Origin: Halichondria panicea
Lineage: Eukaryota > Porifera > Demospongiae > Suberitida > Halichondriidae
Direction of reading: 5' to 3'
DNA length: 64,000 nucleotides
Assembly (NCBI RefSeq): GCF_963675165.1
Contig: NC_087382.1
Location: 6,062,315 to 6,126,314 of the forward strand
Shown: piece after piece, positions 34,701-56,620 of the stretch
Layout: every line of letters starts with the position of its first letter
Numbering within the stretch: the stretch's first letter is position 1
Notes under the pieces: generated by a model
Database searches by the model: none
Told to the model about the DNA's origin: nothing
What the model saw: only the letters and a program-made list of their open reading frames with translations
Made by a program: the position numbers and the translations under genes

Positions 34701-37243
34701 AAATACCGTAGAGCACGTATATTTTGAGGGTATAAATGTTCCCGGTTTTCGTTGATCAAGCATGTACCGCCAACATTTATACCCACAACTTTAATATCTG
34801 CATGCATGCTGCACAAAGGCTGCTATTCCGCGAAAAATAAATCTGTGAAAACCTTTCTAACGGTCAATCCGCGAAAGTTTATACACTTGAAATATACCCG
34901 CTATACAGTAACTAGCCAATGAATCCAGTGCGCATCATAAGAGTACATTTCATTGTTGGGAAGGTCCCTATTGCCTACTCAAATACATAATTATATGAAA
35001 TACTCAATCTAAGGAGCACCAGTTATTTATCATGACCTCACCACACCGCACTTTTGCCTCTCCCCTCCCACTACACACTACACACACCTCTGCTCCCAAG
35101 ATCACAAATCCTTTGCCCTTAGCGACTTTCTCATGGAATGCGTTCATCTCCACAACAGGAAAGTTACAACAGACGTCAGAGTGGAACACAAAGAACCCCC
35201 GGGGATTTCCCCTCATGATCTGATCGCGGAAGTGATAGATACCGCCTGCAGTACCAAGGGGGCAGTACTCTTGCAGATACCTGGAGTGGTGGGGGGGGGG
35301 GGATACAAGTATAATGTAAAAGGGTGAGTGGAGAGTTTGAATGATTTAACAAACCAAATTGTAACCACTAATTCAGGCTGCAACTCAAAAACTAGAGCAC
35401 TGAAGTGCTAACCCTCGGCTGTTGACATGAACAATAAAACCAGAGGAGTAGCAACAAAATACAATTCTATTTTTAATCGAGACCGGTAAAGGATCACTTC
35501 ATCTGCAAATATGTACATCTACCTCGAATAAAGGTCGCATGTAGAGCCAACGTGCTTCTTAGCTTTTGCTCATTTTTATACGACAACGAAGCAATCTGCT
35601 GCCACTATTAACTAATAACTTGTTGTGTGAAGGCTATCCATTGTAAACGCAGTGCTATGGCAACCAGGTAAGCAGACTCACACATTACAAACAGACAAAC
35701 TAGAGCACTAAAGTGCGAACCCTCGGCTGGTGACATGATTATAAAGAAACCAGAAGAGTGATGTATATGACTGAGCTGTCTAGCACAGCAACTCAGGAGC
35801 AATAAAACTAAACCAGACTGGAGGCATACATGCTGAAACATTAATTTTTAGAACAGGTGGTATATCAGGCATGCAGTGGACTAGGTCCTAGTCTAGGATC
35901 ACAGCAAAGAAGCCTGGAGTCTCAGAGAAGTATGGCTCCTGGGGTAGGATCCCAGAGTCAGCAGAGCAACAAATCAGTCACAATTCTAGCTTTCTATTGT
36001 AGTGACCCTTTTCCAATGTTCTTGGTACGGGATCCCTTCAGCTGTAAATACGTAGGGTACCTCGAATAAAGGCTGCGTGTAGCTAGCTAGCTAGCTGCCA
36101 ATGTGCATAGTTCAAGCTTCTTAGTTTTTGCTCGCTTTTTTTCGACAACGAAGCTCTAACATCGGAATCTACCATTAGTAACTTATTGTGTGAAGGCTAT
36201 CCATGCTGTAAATGCAGTGCTATGACATCCAGGTAAGCAGACTCACGCATTACAAACAGACAAACCAAACGACTACTATACCCGTGGCCACCCACGCACG
36301 CCTCGGGTAACAAAGATCTACACACCACACTTCCAACACTGATCCTATTAATCGGCCGTTATTTTCTTGTACTTTTTTCATTTAGCTATTACTACTTAAG
36401 CAACATAAACAAATCAGAGCTTCCCGCGAGGTGCCTGCGTATAATATATATACGTATGCCCTAGTATTATAGTGCCTGTATGTTACTTGATCAGTATGCC
36501 GTAGTGTTTATGCATGTCCTGGAAGAACCGTGTCATCTCCCTGCTCTGCTGGTAGAACCCGATCAGTAGAATCTCCTTGATGTCCGGCAGCTGTACGGGG
36601 AATTAATAGGAAGTGGAGGATATAATTATAACGATATAATGCTAACCAGCTCAGACTAAGATTTAACTTTTTTTCTTTTTCTGTTTCCCGTTGATGAGGC
36701 CCACTTTCTAATACCTAGGCCCAGGCGATTTGCAATCACATACTGATCTCCCTTCGGGTGTTACAGAAACATGTGGCTTACTGGTGCAATGAAAGAGGGC
36801 ATGTGCAGCACTGATTTAAAGCATTAAAGCGGTTATTGTTTGCATTTGTTTCTGACAACGACGACGACGAAATAATCGAGACAATTATAAATGGAGATCA
36901 CTACACACTCTGATTCACACCACCCACACACCCTTTCCACCCTAACCTTGGTGCATGCCTCGATGTGGTGCTGTAGTAGAGGCACTCCAGCAATGGGGAA
37001 CAACGGCTGAGGGAGCTCCAGTGACAGGGGGCGGAATCTAGGATCTGGGGGGGGGGGGGGGGGGGGGTAAATGACTATGCATGAGCTGGCTGGTTTAGAT
37101 AGTAGGCGTTTCAAATAAGGGGTAAAGGGTTAGTATTTGAGCGTCCTGTGTTTTGTATGCCACATGATCCCTGTGCTTTTCACCAAATCATCTAGTCCGT
37201 GCTCACCGACGTGGGGCCCTCCAATGAGAATCACAGCTTTCAT
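30614..37243 (-). CDS. GMPPA: Mannose-1-phosphate guanylyltransferase regulatory subunit alpha
   Basis: Ten exons with consistent phase: 37243-37207, 37044-36947, 36590-36487, 35280-35088, 34576-34517, 34162-34032, 33552-33430, 32967-32817, 32010-31918 and 30785-30614. They give 387 codons. The family has about 420 residues, so a final exon of about 30 codons is missing; I could not find it. The N-terminal nucleotidyltransferase-like domain starts [10 protein letters not shown] and includes [37 protein letters not shown] and [20 protein letters not shown]. The C-terminal left-handed beta-helix includes [18 protein letters not shown] and [20 protein letters not shown]. In animals GMPPA binds and regulates GMPPB in GDP-mannose synthesis in the cytosol. 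The start is shared-promoter side, facing PA2G4. The nucleotide loop reads [13 protein letters not shown], diverged from catalytic enzymes. Confidence 0.95.
33201..33409. mobile_element. Short dispersed MITE, copy 2
   Basis: Ends TACCGTATTACTAAAACGTT and AATATTCTAGGAATACGGTA are imperfect inverted repeats. The interior matches 1400-1614. It lies in a GMPPA intron. Confidence 0.65.
34704..34910. mobile_element. CCGTATAGCGGG-family MITE, diverged copy
   Basis: Left end TACCGTAGAGCACGTATATT, right end AAATATACCCGCTATACAGTA, with internal ATCCGCGAAA. It lies in a GMPPA intron. Confidence 0.65.
35389..36268. repeat. Large direct repeats in a GMPPA intron
   Basis: 35490-35698 and 36030-36268 are diverged direct copies (CCTCGAATAAAGG, TTTTCGACAACGAAGC-like, GTGTGAAGGCTATCCAT, CCAGGTAAGCAGACTCAC). 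A second unit, AACTAGAGCACTRAAGTGC, occurs at 35389 and 35699. Two or more rounds of local duplication. Confidence 0.7.
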
Positions 37244-37590
37244 GGCTCCCTGAAACATCTGACTGCTGCTCTGTCGTCTGTACATCCTCGATCACAATGC
37301 TAGATACAAGCTATACTAGAGGTACGTACATGTAGCTAGAAAATAGTGGATTCCCCAAAGGCTTTTAGATTAAAAGTCTACATGTGGGTAACCTTTGAAC
37401 TCTAGCGGCCACTTCTTATAATGCGAAAAAGACGGAAGAGCAATTTTGAAGATTAATTCTACTGCGCATGTCCATCTCATTGCACCAACAGCCACGTGTT
37501 TCTGCAATACCCGGACCCAAAGGTCCATTATATAAAAGGTGTACGTGTGAATTGCCTTGCAGTACAAGTGCAGTGAAGAGCTTGCAAGCC
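37244..37590. promoter_or_regulatory. Bidirectional promoter between GMPPA and PA2G4
   Basis: 347 bp separate the two divergent start codons. On the plus strand TATAAAAG (37531-37538) lies 53 bp before the PA2G4 ATG, implying a leader of about 25-30 nt. No equivalent TATA is evident on the GMPPA side. It must contain both core promoters unless an upstream non-coding exon exists. Confidence 0.6.
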
Positions 37591-40500
37591 ATGGCAGAGA
37601 AGGGAGATAGTTCTGACGAGGAGCCCACCATTGCAGAGGATGTTGTGGTCACCAAGTACAAAATGGCTGGAGACATGTCCAACAGTGAGTCAGTGGGTGC
37701 TGCTTGTCGTATGTCGATCCTCTATAAATAATATCATGATGAACCAGCTATACACACATCACTGAGCCGAGGTAGTTAGGTGTTGGTTGACACAGTGTAG
37801 TAAGTCATGTATAGTTAGATTGGGCGGAGCCAAACCCTGGACGCTCACTTTAATAGGGTTGGGCACACTGCACTGTCAGGTTTTGTTCCACTGGTACTAG
37901 TCTTAGGGTGTGGCTGAGCATGATTATGAGCACTTAAATGCTGCAATCTGATTGAGCTGCAACATTTCTGCAGCAGGAACAAAACCTGACATTGCGATGG
38001 TGCCCAATACTATATGAGCGTCCAGGGCTTGGCTCCGCCCAACTATGTTGGTACATGTACTATCCGCACATTGCCCATTAATATTGCGTCCACTGTACCC
38101 GTTAAAATATGATACCAATAGTCCACCGAAAAAGTTATTGAGAATTTGTCTGCTAGTTATTTTAGTACTATTACGGGTCCTTGATTTGAATTATTTTCGA
38201 GAGCACAAATAAATCGGTGGGGTGATTGTTGTGATCTGTATCCCCTCCCCCTCTAGGAGTGTTGGCGCAGGTGTTGGAGGCGTGTGTTGAGGGGGCGGTG
38301 ATAACGGATCTATGTGAGATGGGAGACAAGCTTGTTCTGGAAGAGACAAAGAAAGTATACAAAAAAGAAAAAAATATGAAGAAAGGTTATTACATAAGAA
38401 TGATGTCACTTAATTAATTATCTACTTTTATCTACTTCACTGGCCTTTTTGTAAGAGGAGACTCGAGTGTCCAGTGAAAAAGCCAGATTTAGAATTGTGG
38501 TTATTCGACAGATCTATTGTCACACAGTTTTGATGATTACATCAGATTGATTGGTTGGTAGGCCTTTCGCTAACTTCAGTACTGAGCGGTGATTAAGCAT
38601 GATTTTTGAGGTCAATAACCAGCATTGTGTGTGCTTACTGTGAAGCCAGGGAAATTGAATTGAGGTTAAAATCATGGTGAATACAATTCATTAACCTTTA
38701 ACCTTTATAACCAGGTGATCGTAGATATACATGTGTTATCCCTTCTCAGGTATTGCGTTTCCTACGTGTGTGTCTGTGGACAACTGTGTATGTCACTTCT
38801 CCCCCCTAAAGTCAGACGCCCCCGTCCGTCTCAAAAAAGGGGACCTTGTTAAAATGTAAGAGAAATACGGATTCAGATTGCACCTCCACTGGTTGAGAAT
38901 AACAATATTCTGATTGTGACAGTTTGTGTATTGTGCACCTGCAGAGAGCTTGGTGTCCATGTCGACGGGTTCATTGCAACAATGGGACACACTTTAGTCG
39001 TCGGATCTTCAAAAGTGGGTCATCTTTTATATGTATGTAGTTAGTATGGTACGTGGGCGTGTGGACCTTTAACTCTTGACCTGCTTGCCGAAATGTTGGT
39101 TTCCAAACTTGTACTGTCTATTTAAGGCGACACCTATAAAGCCAGAGGTCGTTTAGAGGTCAGAAAACTGCCTAAGCTCAAGGGTGTCACATATTTGGAG
39201 AGTCGCCTTAAATATATGTGTTACGGTAATTGAATCGCAGTCTATTTGCTTAACCAGTACAGTGGGTAATGTAATTAAAATAAAAGGCAGGAAACCAACT
39301 AAAAGCATTTATTCCTTTATTGGTTCCATACCACCTTGTTGTTCTTTTCTCTTACTATGTTGTACCACCTCACGCCTATACTGCTTGCATTACAGTGCTC
39401 TCAATTCTGCAGTACTCATATAGGGTAGGCTATACCATTTGCTCAAATCCTCATGCACCCGTACAGGAGAACAAGGTGACTGGTCGACAAGCTGACGTGA
39501 TGCAGGCAGCCTACTTGGCCGGAGAGATTGCTCACAGAATGGTCGTCCCTGGAGGAGAGGTGTGTACATGTACTTCAGTTTACACGCACACATAATGTAG
39601 CGGTAACCATGCAGTGCATGCCATTCCGAAGGTGGCCACATCGGTATATGTCTAGTGATATTTTTAATTACTGCCAAACATTTAGTTGAAACCAATCATT
39701 CATCGAACAACCTGCAACAAAACAAAAAAAAACCGTGAACTGTAGCATCTAAAATTTGTTGATTTTATTGCACCTCCTCCCACACGCACACACTTGCACA
39801 CAGAGTATAGCAGTGGCCAATGCCATTCAGAAGGTGGCTACATCGTTCAACTGCAATGCAGTCGAGGGCATCATCTGTCACAGACTCAGGAAGAACTGTT
39901 ACGACAATGAGAAAAACATCATCCTCAACCCACCACCAGAGCAGCTCAAGTGAGTGTGCGTATTAGTGCAACTGACGTCTCTATGACTCCTAAGCTGTGG
40001 CAGTGCAAATTTTAGTAAACTTGAACCTCCATCAAGGCGTACTGGGAAGTTTTGGCCATTATGAATACAGAAGTGGTCCTTGTTGAGAGTCTATTTTGTA
40101 TGTAGACTGTTAGAGCCTATAGTAGGTGCCTGGCATTTAAATAGCAGTTGGTCTCTCTTCAGGGGTGGCCATGCAGGTTCCACTGTATGCAATATCACTA
40201 AAATCATTCTTTACTAGTACTCTGTCTTCTTTCCTGCAGACGTGACGTGAAGAGTTGTGAGTTTGAACTGTACGAAGCGTACGCTATTGACATCCTCATG
40301 AGCACAGGAGAGGGGAAGGTGAGACCATGAACCAAGATTTAGTGTGTGTGTGTGTGTGTGTGGGTTTTCAAAAAGTTTAGTGCTAGTTGGTGCATGGGTG
40401 ATATTTCACCCCCTGGAGAGCAAGCCTACTTGCAACCTGTCAATCATTTGGAACCCACATTTTCGTTGGGTTATAATTTTTGAGTTACGAATGTTCGTGC

Positions 40501-42418
40501 AAACGTCCCATAGTTTTATCGTAACTACCGTATATAGCTGGTTATTTCGAGTTTTTCGAGGATTGATTCAGAAACACGAAAATTGGGTATTGAAACCTCT
40601 CTACTGTAGGGGTGTGGTCATTTGAACCTCTATCCTCAAAATGTTTAGTTTGGGCAATCCGCGAGAATGTAGTGCCTCGAAAATAACCCGCTATACGGTA
40701 TGTGTTCGCAATGAACCGAGAAATGTTATGTGACCATTATCCCCACAGACCAGACAAGCAGACTCGAGAACAACGATATTCAGGAAGACAGACGAAGTGT
40801 ACAAATTAAAGATGAAAAACTCGCGAGGTGAGGCAGTGGCTGTGATGATAGGAATTAATTATAGAGAAAATATAATTTTCTTACTTCCTAAAAGCTCCCT
40901 CGTAGCAATGACTGGAAGTGATAATACATTTTTCTCTGTCGCACATGAATTGTGTTAAATATCTGATTTCATTGTTACAGCGTTTTACAGTGAGGTGTGT
41001 GCCAAGTTCACCTCCATGCCATTTTCTCTGAGGTGAGGATACTATCTGAATACTATATCCCTTTAAACTGTGTTTATGGCTGCTGTGAGTAACTGTGTAT
41101 TGTCATTTGCTCACTGTACACTTACAAGACAGTTGTCATTATTTGAAGATTCCTTCGCTTAATAATAATTATTATTATTAGAGCATGTGAAGAGGAGGCC
41201 AAGGCGAGGATGGGGCTAGTGGAGTGTGTCAACCACAACCTAGTGGAGCCCTACGATGTCATTTACGAGAAAGACGGTGATTATGTACTCCGAACCTTCA
41301 TACCTTTGGTTACTACACGATAAATTAAATCTAGTGCCCCGTATTTTCGCTTTTATAGCCGTTATAATAGTCTCACTCTGTATTCTAAATTAGTAAAGTG
41401 ACTTGTTCTTTGTATCGGGGTGGTTTCATCTAGTGGGGGAGGGGGGGGGGGCTTCCACCCAAAGCATTTTAGCTGAAACTGTATTAACTATTATTATAAG
41501 TGTTTTGATCCAAGCTCGAGGGGTTTTCTCGGCAATCGATTTCAAAAATGAGCATGGCCCAAAATATTCCTCTGTGGTAGTCCTTTTTCTGAGGTACGTC
41601 CATATTGAAGTAGGAGAGTAATTGAACTAGTAGACTGAAGCACTGTCCTCCGTAGCTGAAATGTTTAATGAAGTGTCCCGAGGATCTTTTACCACTGGTA
41701 TTAATATATTGATATTGTTACTGTGTTTCTTGTGTAGGGGAGTATGTTTCACAAATCAAGTTCACTCTGCTTCTAATGCCCAATGGACCACAAAGGTAAA
41801 CATCTGAAATGGTGTTTTAACTTGCTATTGTGGATACGCTTATTATCGAGTAATAATCCAGTTTCTATACACGGTAGCCGTATTGCATCATTGCCATCCT
41901 TGTATAGTGTTCGATGTGCTATTATGTGTACACTAAAATACGCAGTGATTGTCTGTCACCGCAGAATCACCAGTGGCTCCTATGATCCTGAGGTAGTGTC
42001 TTCAGAGCTGAAACTGGAAGACCCTGAACTGAATGTGAGTCAATACAAATTAGCTTATTAGGCTAGTCGAGCGGTATTTCCACAATCAGAGTTTCATGTG
42101 TGCATTCTTGAAACTGTTGCAGGCTTTGCTGACATCATCTACTAGTAGGAAGAATAAGAAAAAGAAGAAAAAGGTTCGCTTGCATTTGTACGGTTTCAGT
42201 CACTTACTCATAGTCGAGTAGACATAATATGGATAGACAGACCTAACCCAGTGCGCCTCAATCAAAACTTTAGAGCCTGTTGATTCAGCTAATTAATGAA
42301 TGATGCATGCATGTCGAACCTCCTCTAGACCTGAAAGTCACATGTTGTTGTTATCTGTTTGCAGGCCGGGAAGACTGCGGACACTGAGGCCACAGACACA
42401 CCCACTACTGAAACGTAA
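37591..42418 (+). CDS. PA2G4: Proliferation-associated protein 2G4 (EBP1), peptidase M24-like
   Basis: Fourteen exons in consistent phase: 37591-37684, 38257-38385, 38750-38855, 38945-39014, 39467-39559, 39804-39949, 40240-40318, 40749-40827, 40981-41032, 41182-41276, 41738-41795, 41965-42034, 42123-42173 and 42365-42418. They encode 391 residues; the human protein has 394. Landmarks: [35 protein letters not shown]-like (here [14 protein letters not shown]), [44 protein letters not shown], and a basic tail RKNKKKKKK likely for nucleolar targeting and RNA binding. It has the methionine-aminopeptidase pita-bread fold without activity; EBP1 binds ribosomes near the tunnel exit and acts in growth control. 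The metal-site aspartates of active enzymes are replaced (E and T in [13 protein letters not shown]). Transcribed away from GMPPA. Confidence 0.96.
40526..40700. mobile_element. CCGTATAGCGGG-family MITE in a PA2G4 intron
   Basis: Left end TACCGTATATAGCTGGTTAT, right end AAAATAACCCGCTATACGGTA. About 175 bp, no coding. Confidence 0.65.
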
Positions 42419-42447
42419 CTCTTGTGCACTAGACTATAATTATAGTT

Positions 42448-42453
42448 AATAAA
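42448..42453 (+). terminator. PA2G4 polyadenylation signal
   Basis: AATAAA 30 bp after the PA2G4 stop codon, followed by a GT-rich stretch (AGAGTTTGTGGGC). Confidence 0.65.
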
Positions 42454-42645
42454 GTTCACTGGACTGTCGACTTATTGCAGAGTTTGTGGGCACACTTTGT
42501 ATTATTTTTTGTCAGCAACGCTTTAAAAAGAGAAAGTTGCCGTGGCTAATTTACGGTCTTGTCTCAATCCAATGGCTCGATATCGTTAAACGAATACATC
42601 TCGAGAATAATGAACTGTTTTGCCAAACTACACCCAAAAATTGTA

Positions 42646-42872
42646 TACCGTATAGCGGGAAATTTCGTGGGGTGCAACATTTCGCGTTTTTCGATGGCAG
42701 AGCACTAATTAAAACTAGGATAAACTTCCACACACTGGTATTTCACATGCAAAGCTATTGGTGGGTGTGATTTCTTGGCATTGAAACGCAGAACCCACAA
42801 ACATTTCTGCTGAGAGCTCTGGAGCCAAATAGCGAAAATTTGCACCCTCAAAAGTTTCCCGCTATTCGGGTA
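42646..42872. mobile_element. CCGTATAGCGGG-family MITE, full copy
   Basis: Left end TACCGTATAGCGGGAAATTT and right end CCCGCTATTCGGGTA form about 40-bp inverted repeats (GGTGCAACATTTCGC against GCGAAAATTTGCACC). It lies between PA2G4 and the ankyrin gene; nothing else is seen in 42454-43458. Confidence 0.75.
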
Positions 42873-43458
42873 TCATTGTAAATAATACCGTTTATAATTA
42901 AGGTTATGAAGCTTTCCGAGCACTCGTTATTAATAAACTTTACACGAGTGTCCACCACACTACTATAAATGTTCATCAATTATCTATTTTCACTTCATCA
43001 GCATTAGTGCTGTATATCGTATCTACGTGCTTATAACACTGGTGGATGTCTTGCCAGATACGACGAGTCTTTTCAGGAGTAGAATAGCCATTGAACCAAA
43101 TTCGCTCTCTTCTATTGATGGTAAATTGCTAGTATAACAGTGTTCACGCCTATTTCTAGTGGGCGGTTGGCTAAATATAGTCTGCTGACTTCGTCCCTGT
43201 GATTCTGCATGCAGCGCAAAAATGTTTGATAGTCATGATATCAATTTAATTATATCATGTGAAATATCTAGTAGCTTTATGTTATGTAGCTTTGACACAA
43301 CATAGAATTAGGGAACCTTGCAAAGCAGAGTTCTAATGTGTAAGTGCTGAATCAGCAATGAGCCCCACCCACCCCTATGCAATGAGCCACACCCACACGT
43401 ATTGTTAGCTATATAAAGCAGTTCACCGCATGCCAGTTTCTGTGAACATTTTAATTCA

Positions 43459-52707
<9,249 letters not shown>

Positions 52708-52956
52708 TTACTAACTCAACATGTGCATGAATGTACGTGCGTATTTTTACTTTGGCCATAGTTTTGATATGCATCGGCTTTTTCTCTGATTTTTGTGGCT
52801 TTTATATGTTGATATTTTTGTTGCTCCAACATTATGTTGTAAATAATAGAACTGACCATCTTTACCTAATTATGCACCAAACCAAAGACCCCTGCATGTA
52901 TAGAGCTATACTCTGAAGAATGACATTCTCTTGTAAAACTGTTCAAGTCGCCAAAT

Positions 52957-53637
52957 TAGAGCATCTGAAGATCAAGGAGGGCAAGGCGAGGACGGGACTG
53001 GCCCGTGGGAGTTTGTCAACCACCCTAGTGCGACCTTACGAGGACAGTATCTATAGTGTACACGTACGTACATAGATATTATGCTATAATTATTGTTACT
53101 CATGCGCGAGGGCTGTACTGTACATAATATTATGCTGCATGTACACACTAGTTTTATAGTAATTTTGTAAATGGACAGGTGTCTCTGTGTGGTATACCTT
53201 TCATTTTTTCATAGGGACTGAAGTAATTTTATTCAAATTGTGGACTTAAGCTTGTATAGTTATGTTTAATTCAGTGTCCCTTATTCGGAGATTTCTTATC
53301 GGAGTTTAATATTAATTATGATGTTAAATTGTTACTGTGTATGTAATTTATGTGAGTACATTGCACAGATCCAGTTCACCCTGCGCTAATATTAATTATG
53401 CCCAATTGACCACAAATTTAAGGTGAACATCTGAAAACTCTCTGGTAACAATTCATGTTTTGTATAGTGCATGCAGACACTATAAATTAAAGTACATGAT
53501 GTCTTGTCACTCTTGTGTTATGTATAATACTAAAGCATGCAGTGATTGTCATTCACCACTCTCTCACAGTGGCTATACATTTACCTGAGGTTGTGTCTTG
53601 AGCTAATTCAGAAACTGGAACACCCTAAACTGAAGGT
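52957..53637 (+). pseudogene. Degraded copy of PA2G4 exons 10-12
   Basis: Three blocks in order: 52957-53047 matches exon 10 (AGAGCATCTGAAGATCAAGG; GGCAAGGCGAGGACGGGACT), 53364-53425 matches exon 11 and its donor (ATCCAGTTCACCCTGCG, AAGGTGAACATCTG), and 53541-53637 matches exon 12 (AACTGGAACACCCTAAACTG). Intron sequence is retained between them, so this is a DNA duplication and not a retrocopy. Indels and stops prevent coding. It lies just past the ankyrin-gene stop, 10 kb from its parent. Confidence 0.8.
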
Positions 53638-53639
53638 GA

Positions 53640-54193
53640 GTCCATACAAATTACCGTATATAGATCGTATGTTAATTTTAAGCGCATGCTCAACTGCAAG
53701 TGTTTGTATTCAGGTTTATACGCATTTCCAAGGAAATTAGTGAAATTTTAGAAGTAGTTCAGCTAGCTAGCTAACTCATACAGTGTATGGTAGCTATAAT
53801 TATAGCTACTGGAAAGACTCTTCGGGCACACTCTGTTGTTGAAAGATTGTAAGACTTAATTGGATGAGGTGGACTGACCATTTTTGTTCCGGTTTCTGGT
53901 AAAATATAGATGTAATTAGGGTTTCCTGCTGCCTATAGCTCGCTCACTTTCCAACACAGCTAGCTAGCGAGTCATTACTCGTCACAGGGACATCCGGTTA
54001 CTAGGTGCATATATATATAAGGCTCAAAAATGACTGTATGCATTTGATGAAGTAATACTTATTCTAGCCTATAGAGGTTGCACTTTCATTATAGGTCAAA
54101 CTGAAAGATTAAGCGTAGTTGAAATATATATAAAGACAGAACCATTGGGGCAACCCAACTTGATTAGTAAAACCAGGAGTGTATGAAGAGGAG
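53640..54193. other. Intergenic
   Basis: No gene. 53665-53735 resembles 47155-47225 (GCGGATGCTTAACTGCAGGT against GCGCATGCTCAACTGCAAGT), a small dispersed repeat. Confidence 0.4.
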
Positions 54194-54466
54194 TACCGTA
54201 TAGCGGGTATATTTCGAGGGTATAAATTTTCGCTTATGGACCATTATAAAGGATTTCGCGGACTTTATTTTCGTGGTCTGAGTTCCAGCCTTTTGGCGCA
54301 TGCGCACATCAACATGCAGCTGTACCTCCACACCGTTAGCCTCGAATCCATAATACTGAACACGCCTACTATTCATAAATTTTCGTGGGTATAAATTTCG
54401 CGGTACAGGCTCAATCCGCGAAAACCGCGAAAATTTATACCCTCGAAATATACCCGCTATACGGTA
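54194..54466. mobile_element. CCGTATAGCGGG-family MITE, best preserved copy
   Basis: Left end TACCGTATAGCGGGTATATT and its exact complement at the right extend about 45 bp (TCGAGGGTATAAATTTTCGC). TA at both ends suggests a TA target duplication with the element proper starting at CCGTATAG. Confidence 0.85.
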
Positions 54467-54552
54467 TCCAATTGTAGCAGTTGTAGTGTAAACCAGGTTT
54501 CGGTACAAGTATGTCATACCACGTCACTATCAGATTCTTAAGTGGGTGCGTA

Positions 54553-55951
54553 TAGCCTCCTTCGCAGCCTCTCCTTTTTCTGTTCTTTGTCACACAGGTC
54601 AATAAGATAAAATACGGTAAAAATTGGAGGAACAAAGAAAGAAAGAACGAATCGTCCAAGAAAAAGGGAGAGCCTGCCTCGCTAAGTCGCGTGACGGTGG
54701 CACAGTGAAAATGAGCGTGGGCTTTCAGTATATGGGCGGAGCCTGACAGGCAACAAAGCCATAGGATGCCTACGCATTGCAGACTCACTTAATTAAGCTG
54801 TAGCCAGAATCAAGTCTGGAGATATATACATAGACGAGGGCTTACCTAGCATAGTAAAGACTAAAGATCTATCCTTAAGGCTTGAGATTAATTGAGCAGT
54901 AGCCTAGATACAGTGTATATTTGTGAGAATAAGGTTGTGACCTCATGAGTACTGACAGACTAAACCCTTGGAGTAGCTGACTGACATACTAATTGTGTGC
55001 ATGAGACAGTTTCCACAGGGGCACGAGCACAATGTCGAATGTTCACTTAGTTCAATACCAGGAGTACATGAATGCACTCCTGTCAATACATGTAATAGAT
55101 CGATAGGGTCCAGTCAATTCCATAGTCGTGCAATCCTATTGAAGTACTTTTAGAGGTTCTGCTCTTTTGGGGAACTTTCTGGCAGTAGAACCAGCTCTAG
55201 TGGATGCGGAAATAATACCTGCAGGTAAGCACTCAGGTCTACATTGTCTGGTAAATATTTGAGACACTCGACTAGGAGTGTTAATCGAACGTGAGGTCTT
55301 GAAGCTCAAACAATAGAGACAGTGGGAGCATATTGAGTTTGATAAGGTGAGTCTTGTAGTCTGTAGTTTAGCTGTAGTTTTGCTGTAATTATCCGAGGAT
55401 GAAATTGGTTGCCCTTGCCCTTCTAGTTTGGATAGTGTGATTTTACCAGGGCAATCTATAGCTTCTTCTTAATTTATATGACTTCAGTTGGACTAAAACA
55501 TTCCTTCTGAAGGGATCTGTAGGATTTTTGGCATGTCAGAAGTATTGCTGTGAGTTGTCCAGGATCTGGGATAGGTTTCTTCTTTGCCCAGGTCCTTTTT
55601 AACAAGGGCTATTATCAGATACAGTAGTACTCTAGCCTTTCATGATTCATTTTGCAAAGCTAAAAGTCTACATAGTCTACTGTTCTGCATGTAGCTTCAC
55701 ACACTGCTTTGCCTCTAGTTCCTGGTAAATACGCTCCAAGTACTGTGTCACAGTGTGTGGGAGGACAGATATTGCGGTTTACTCTTGCCCACACTCAATT
55801 AAATTTGGCTACGTCAGTAGCAGATCACCAGACTTAGCGGGGCAGGCTCTCCTTTTTCTTATAGACGGTTTGTTCTTTTTTTCTTTGTTCCTCCAATTTT
55901 TACCTGTGTGACAAAGAACAGAAAAAGGAGAGGCTGCGAAGGAGGAGGCTA
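54553..55951. mobile_element. 1.4-kb inverted-repeat element with 9-bp target duplication (Mutator-like)
   Basis: Ends TAGCCTCCTTCGCAGCCTCT, with arms about 130 bp long (54553-54690 and 55826-55951, including CTTTTTCTGTTCTTTGTCAC). The direct repeat gggtgcgta at 54544-54552 and 55952-55960 is a 9-bp TSD. No transposase frame in the interior. Confidence 0.85.
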
Positions 55952-56620
55952 GGGTGCGTAGGTGTAGTGGTTAATTATAATATCAGCATACACACGTGTG
56001 GTTTGTACCTCCAGCCCACATTTAATTTTATTCATGGTTAACAGTTTACACAACTACAATTGTTAGTGACAAATTCAGTCCGAGATGTAGAATGGAATGT
56101 GCGTGGGAGTCGCATACTCCTCTTCATACACTCATGTATGTATATATAGCTAGCAATCAGTGGTATATAATTATACTCACCTGTTTGGTTACAATTTAGA
56201 ATTTAGAGCACCACTGTACCTACACAGCAAAATGACTTCGACATGACTGATGTGAGCTATACTTATACATACATAATTATACTTGCATAGCCGTTATAGC
56301 ATAATACTTATCATGCACTTTACAGCCTACGCATTAGCCTGAGATAATGAGAACCTAATATCTATAGTGTCGTATAAATTTAAATTCCTACAATGATCGG
56401 GTTCTATTCATGCATTTCAGTTGTATAAACTGACAGTTGTGGATTCCAAAGACCATGCACATTATACTTTGTACTAGCTTATAGCTCACACGATAATACT
56501 GTTCCATTGATTTTGTTAAGTGCACGGGGAGCTGGAGTTTACACTAATTAGTGCATGTGGTTCGGGAGTTAAGTCATGATCAGCATGGGGAGATATTTTT
56601 AGGGGCGGGGGTGCTGCACA

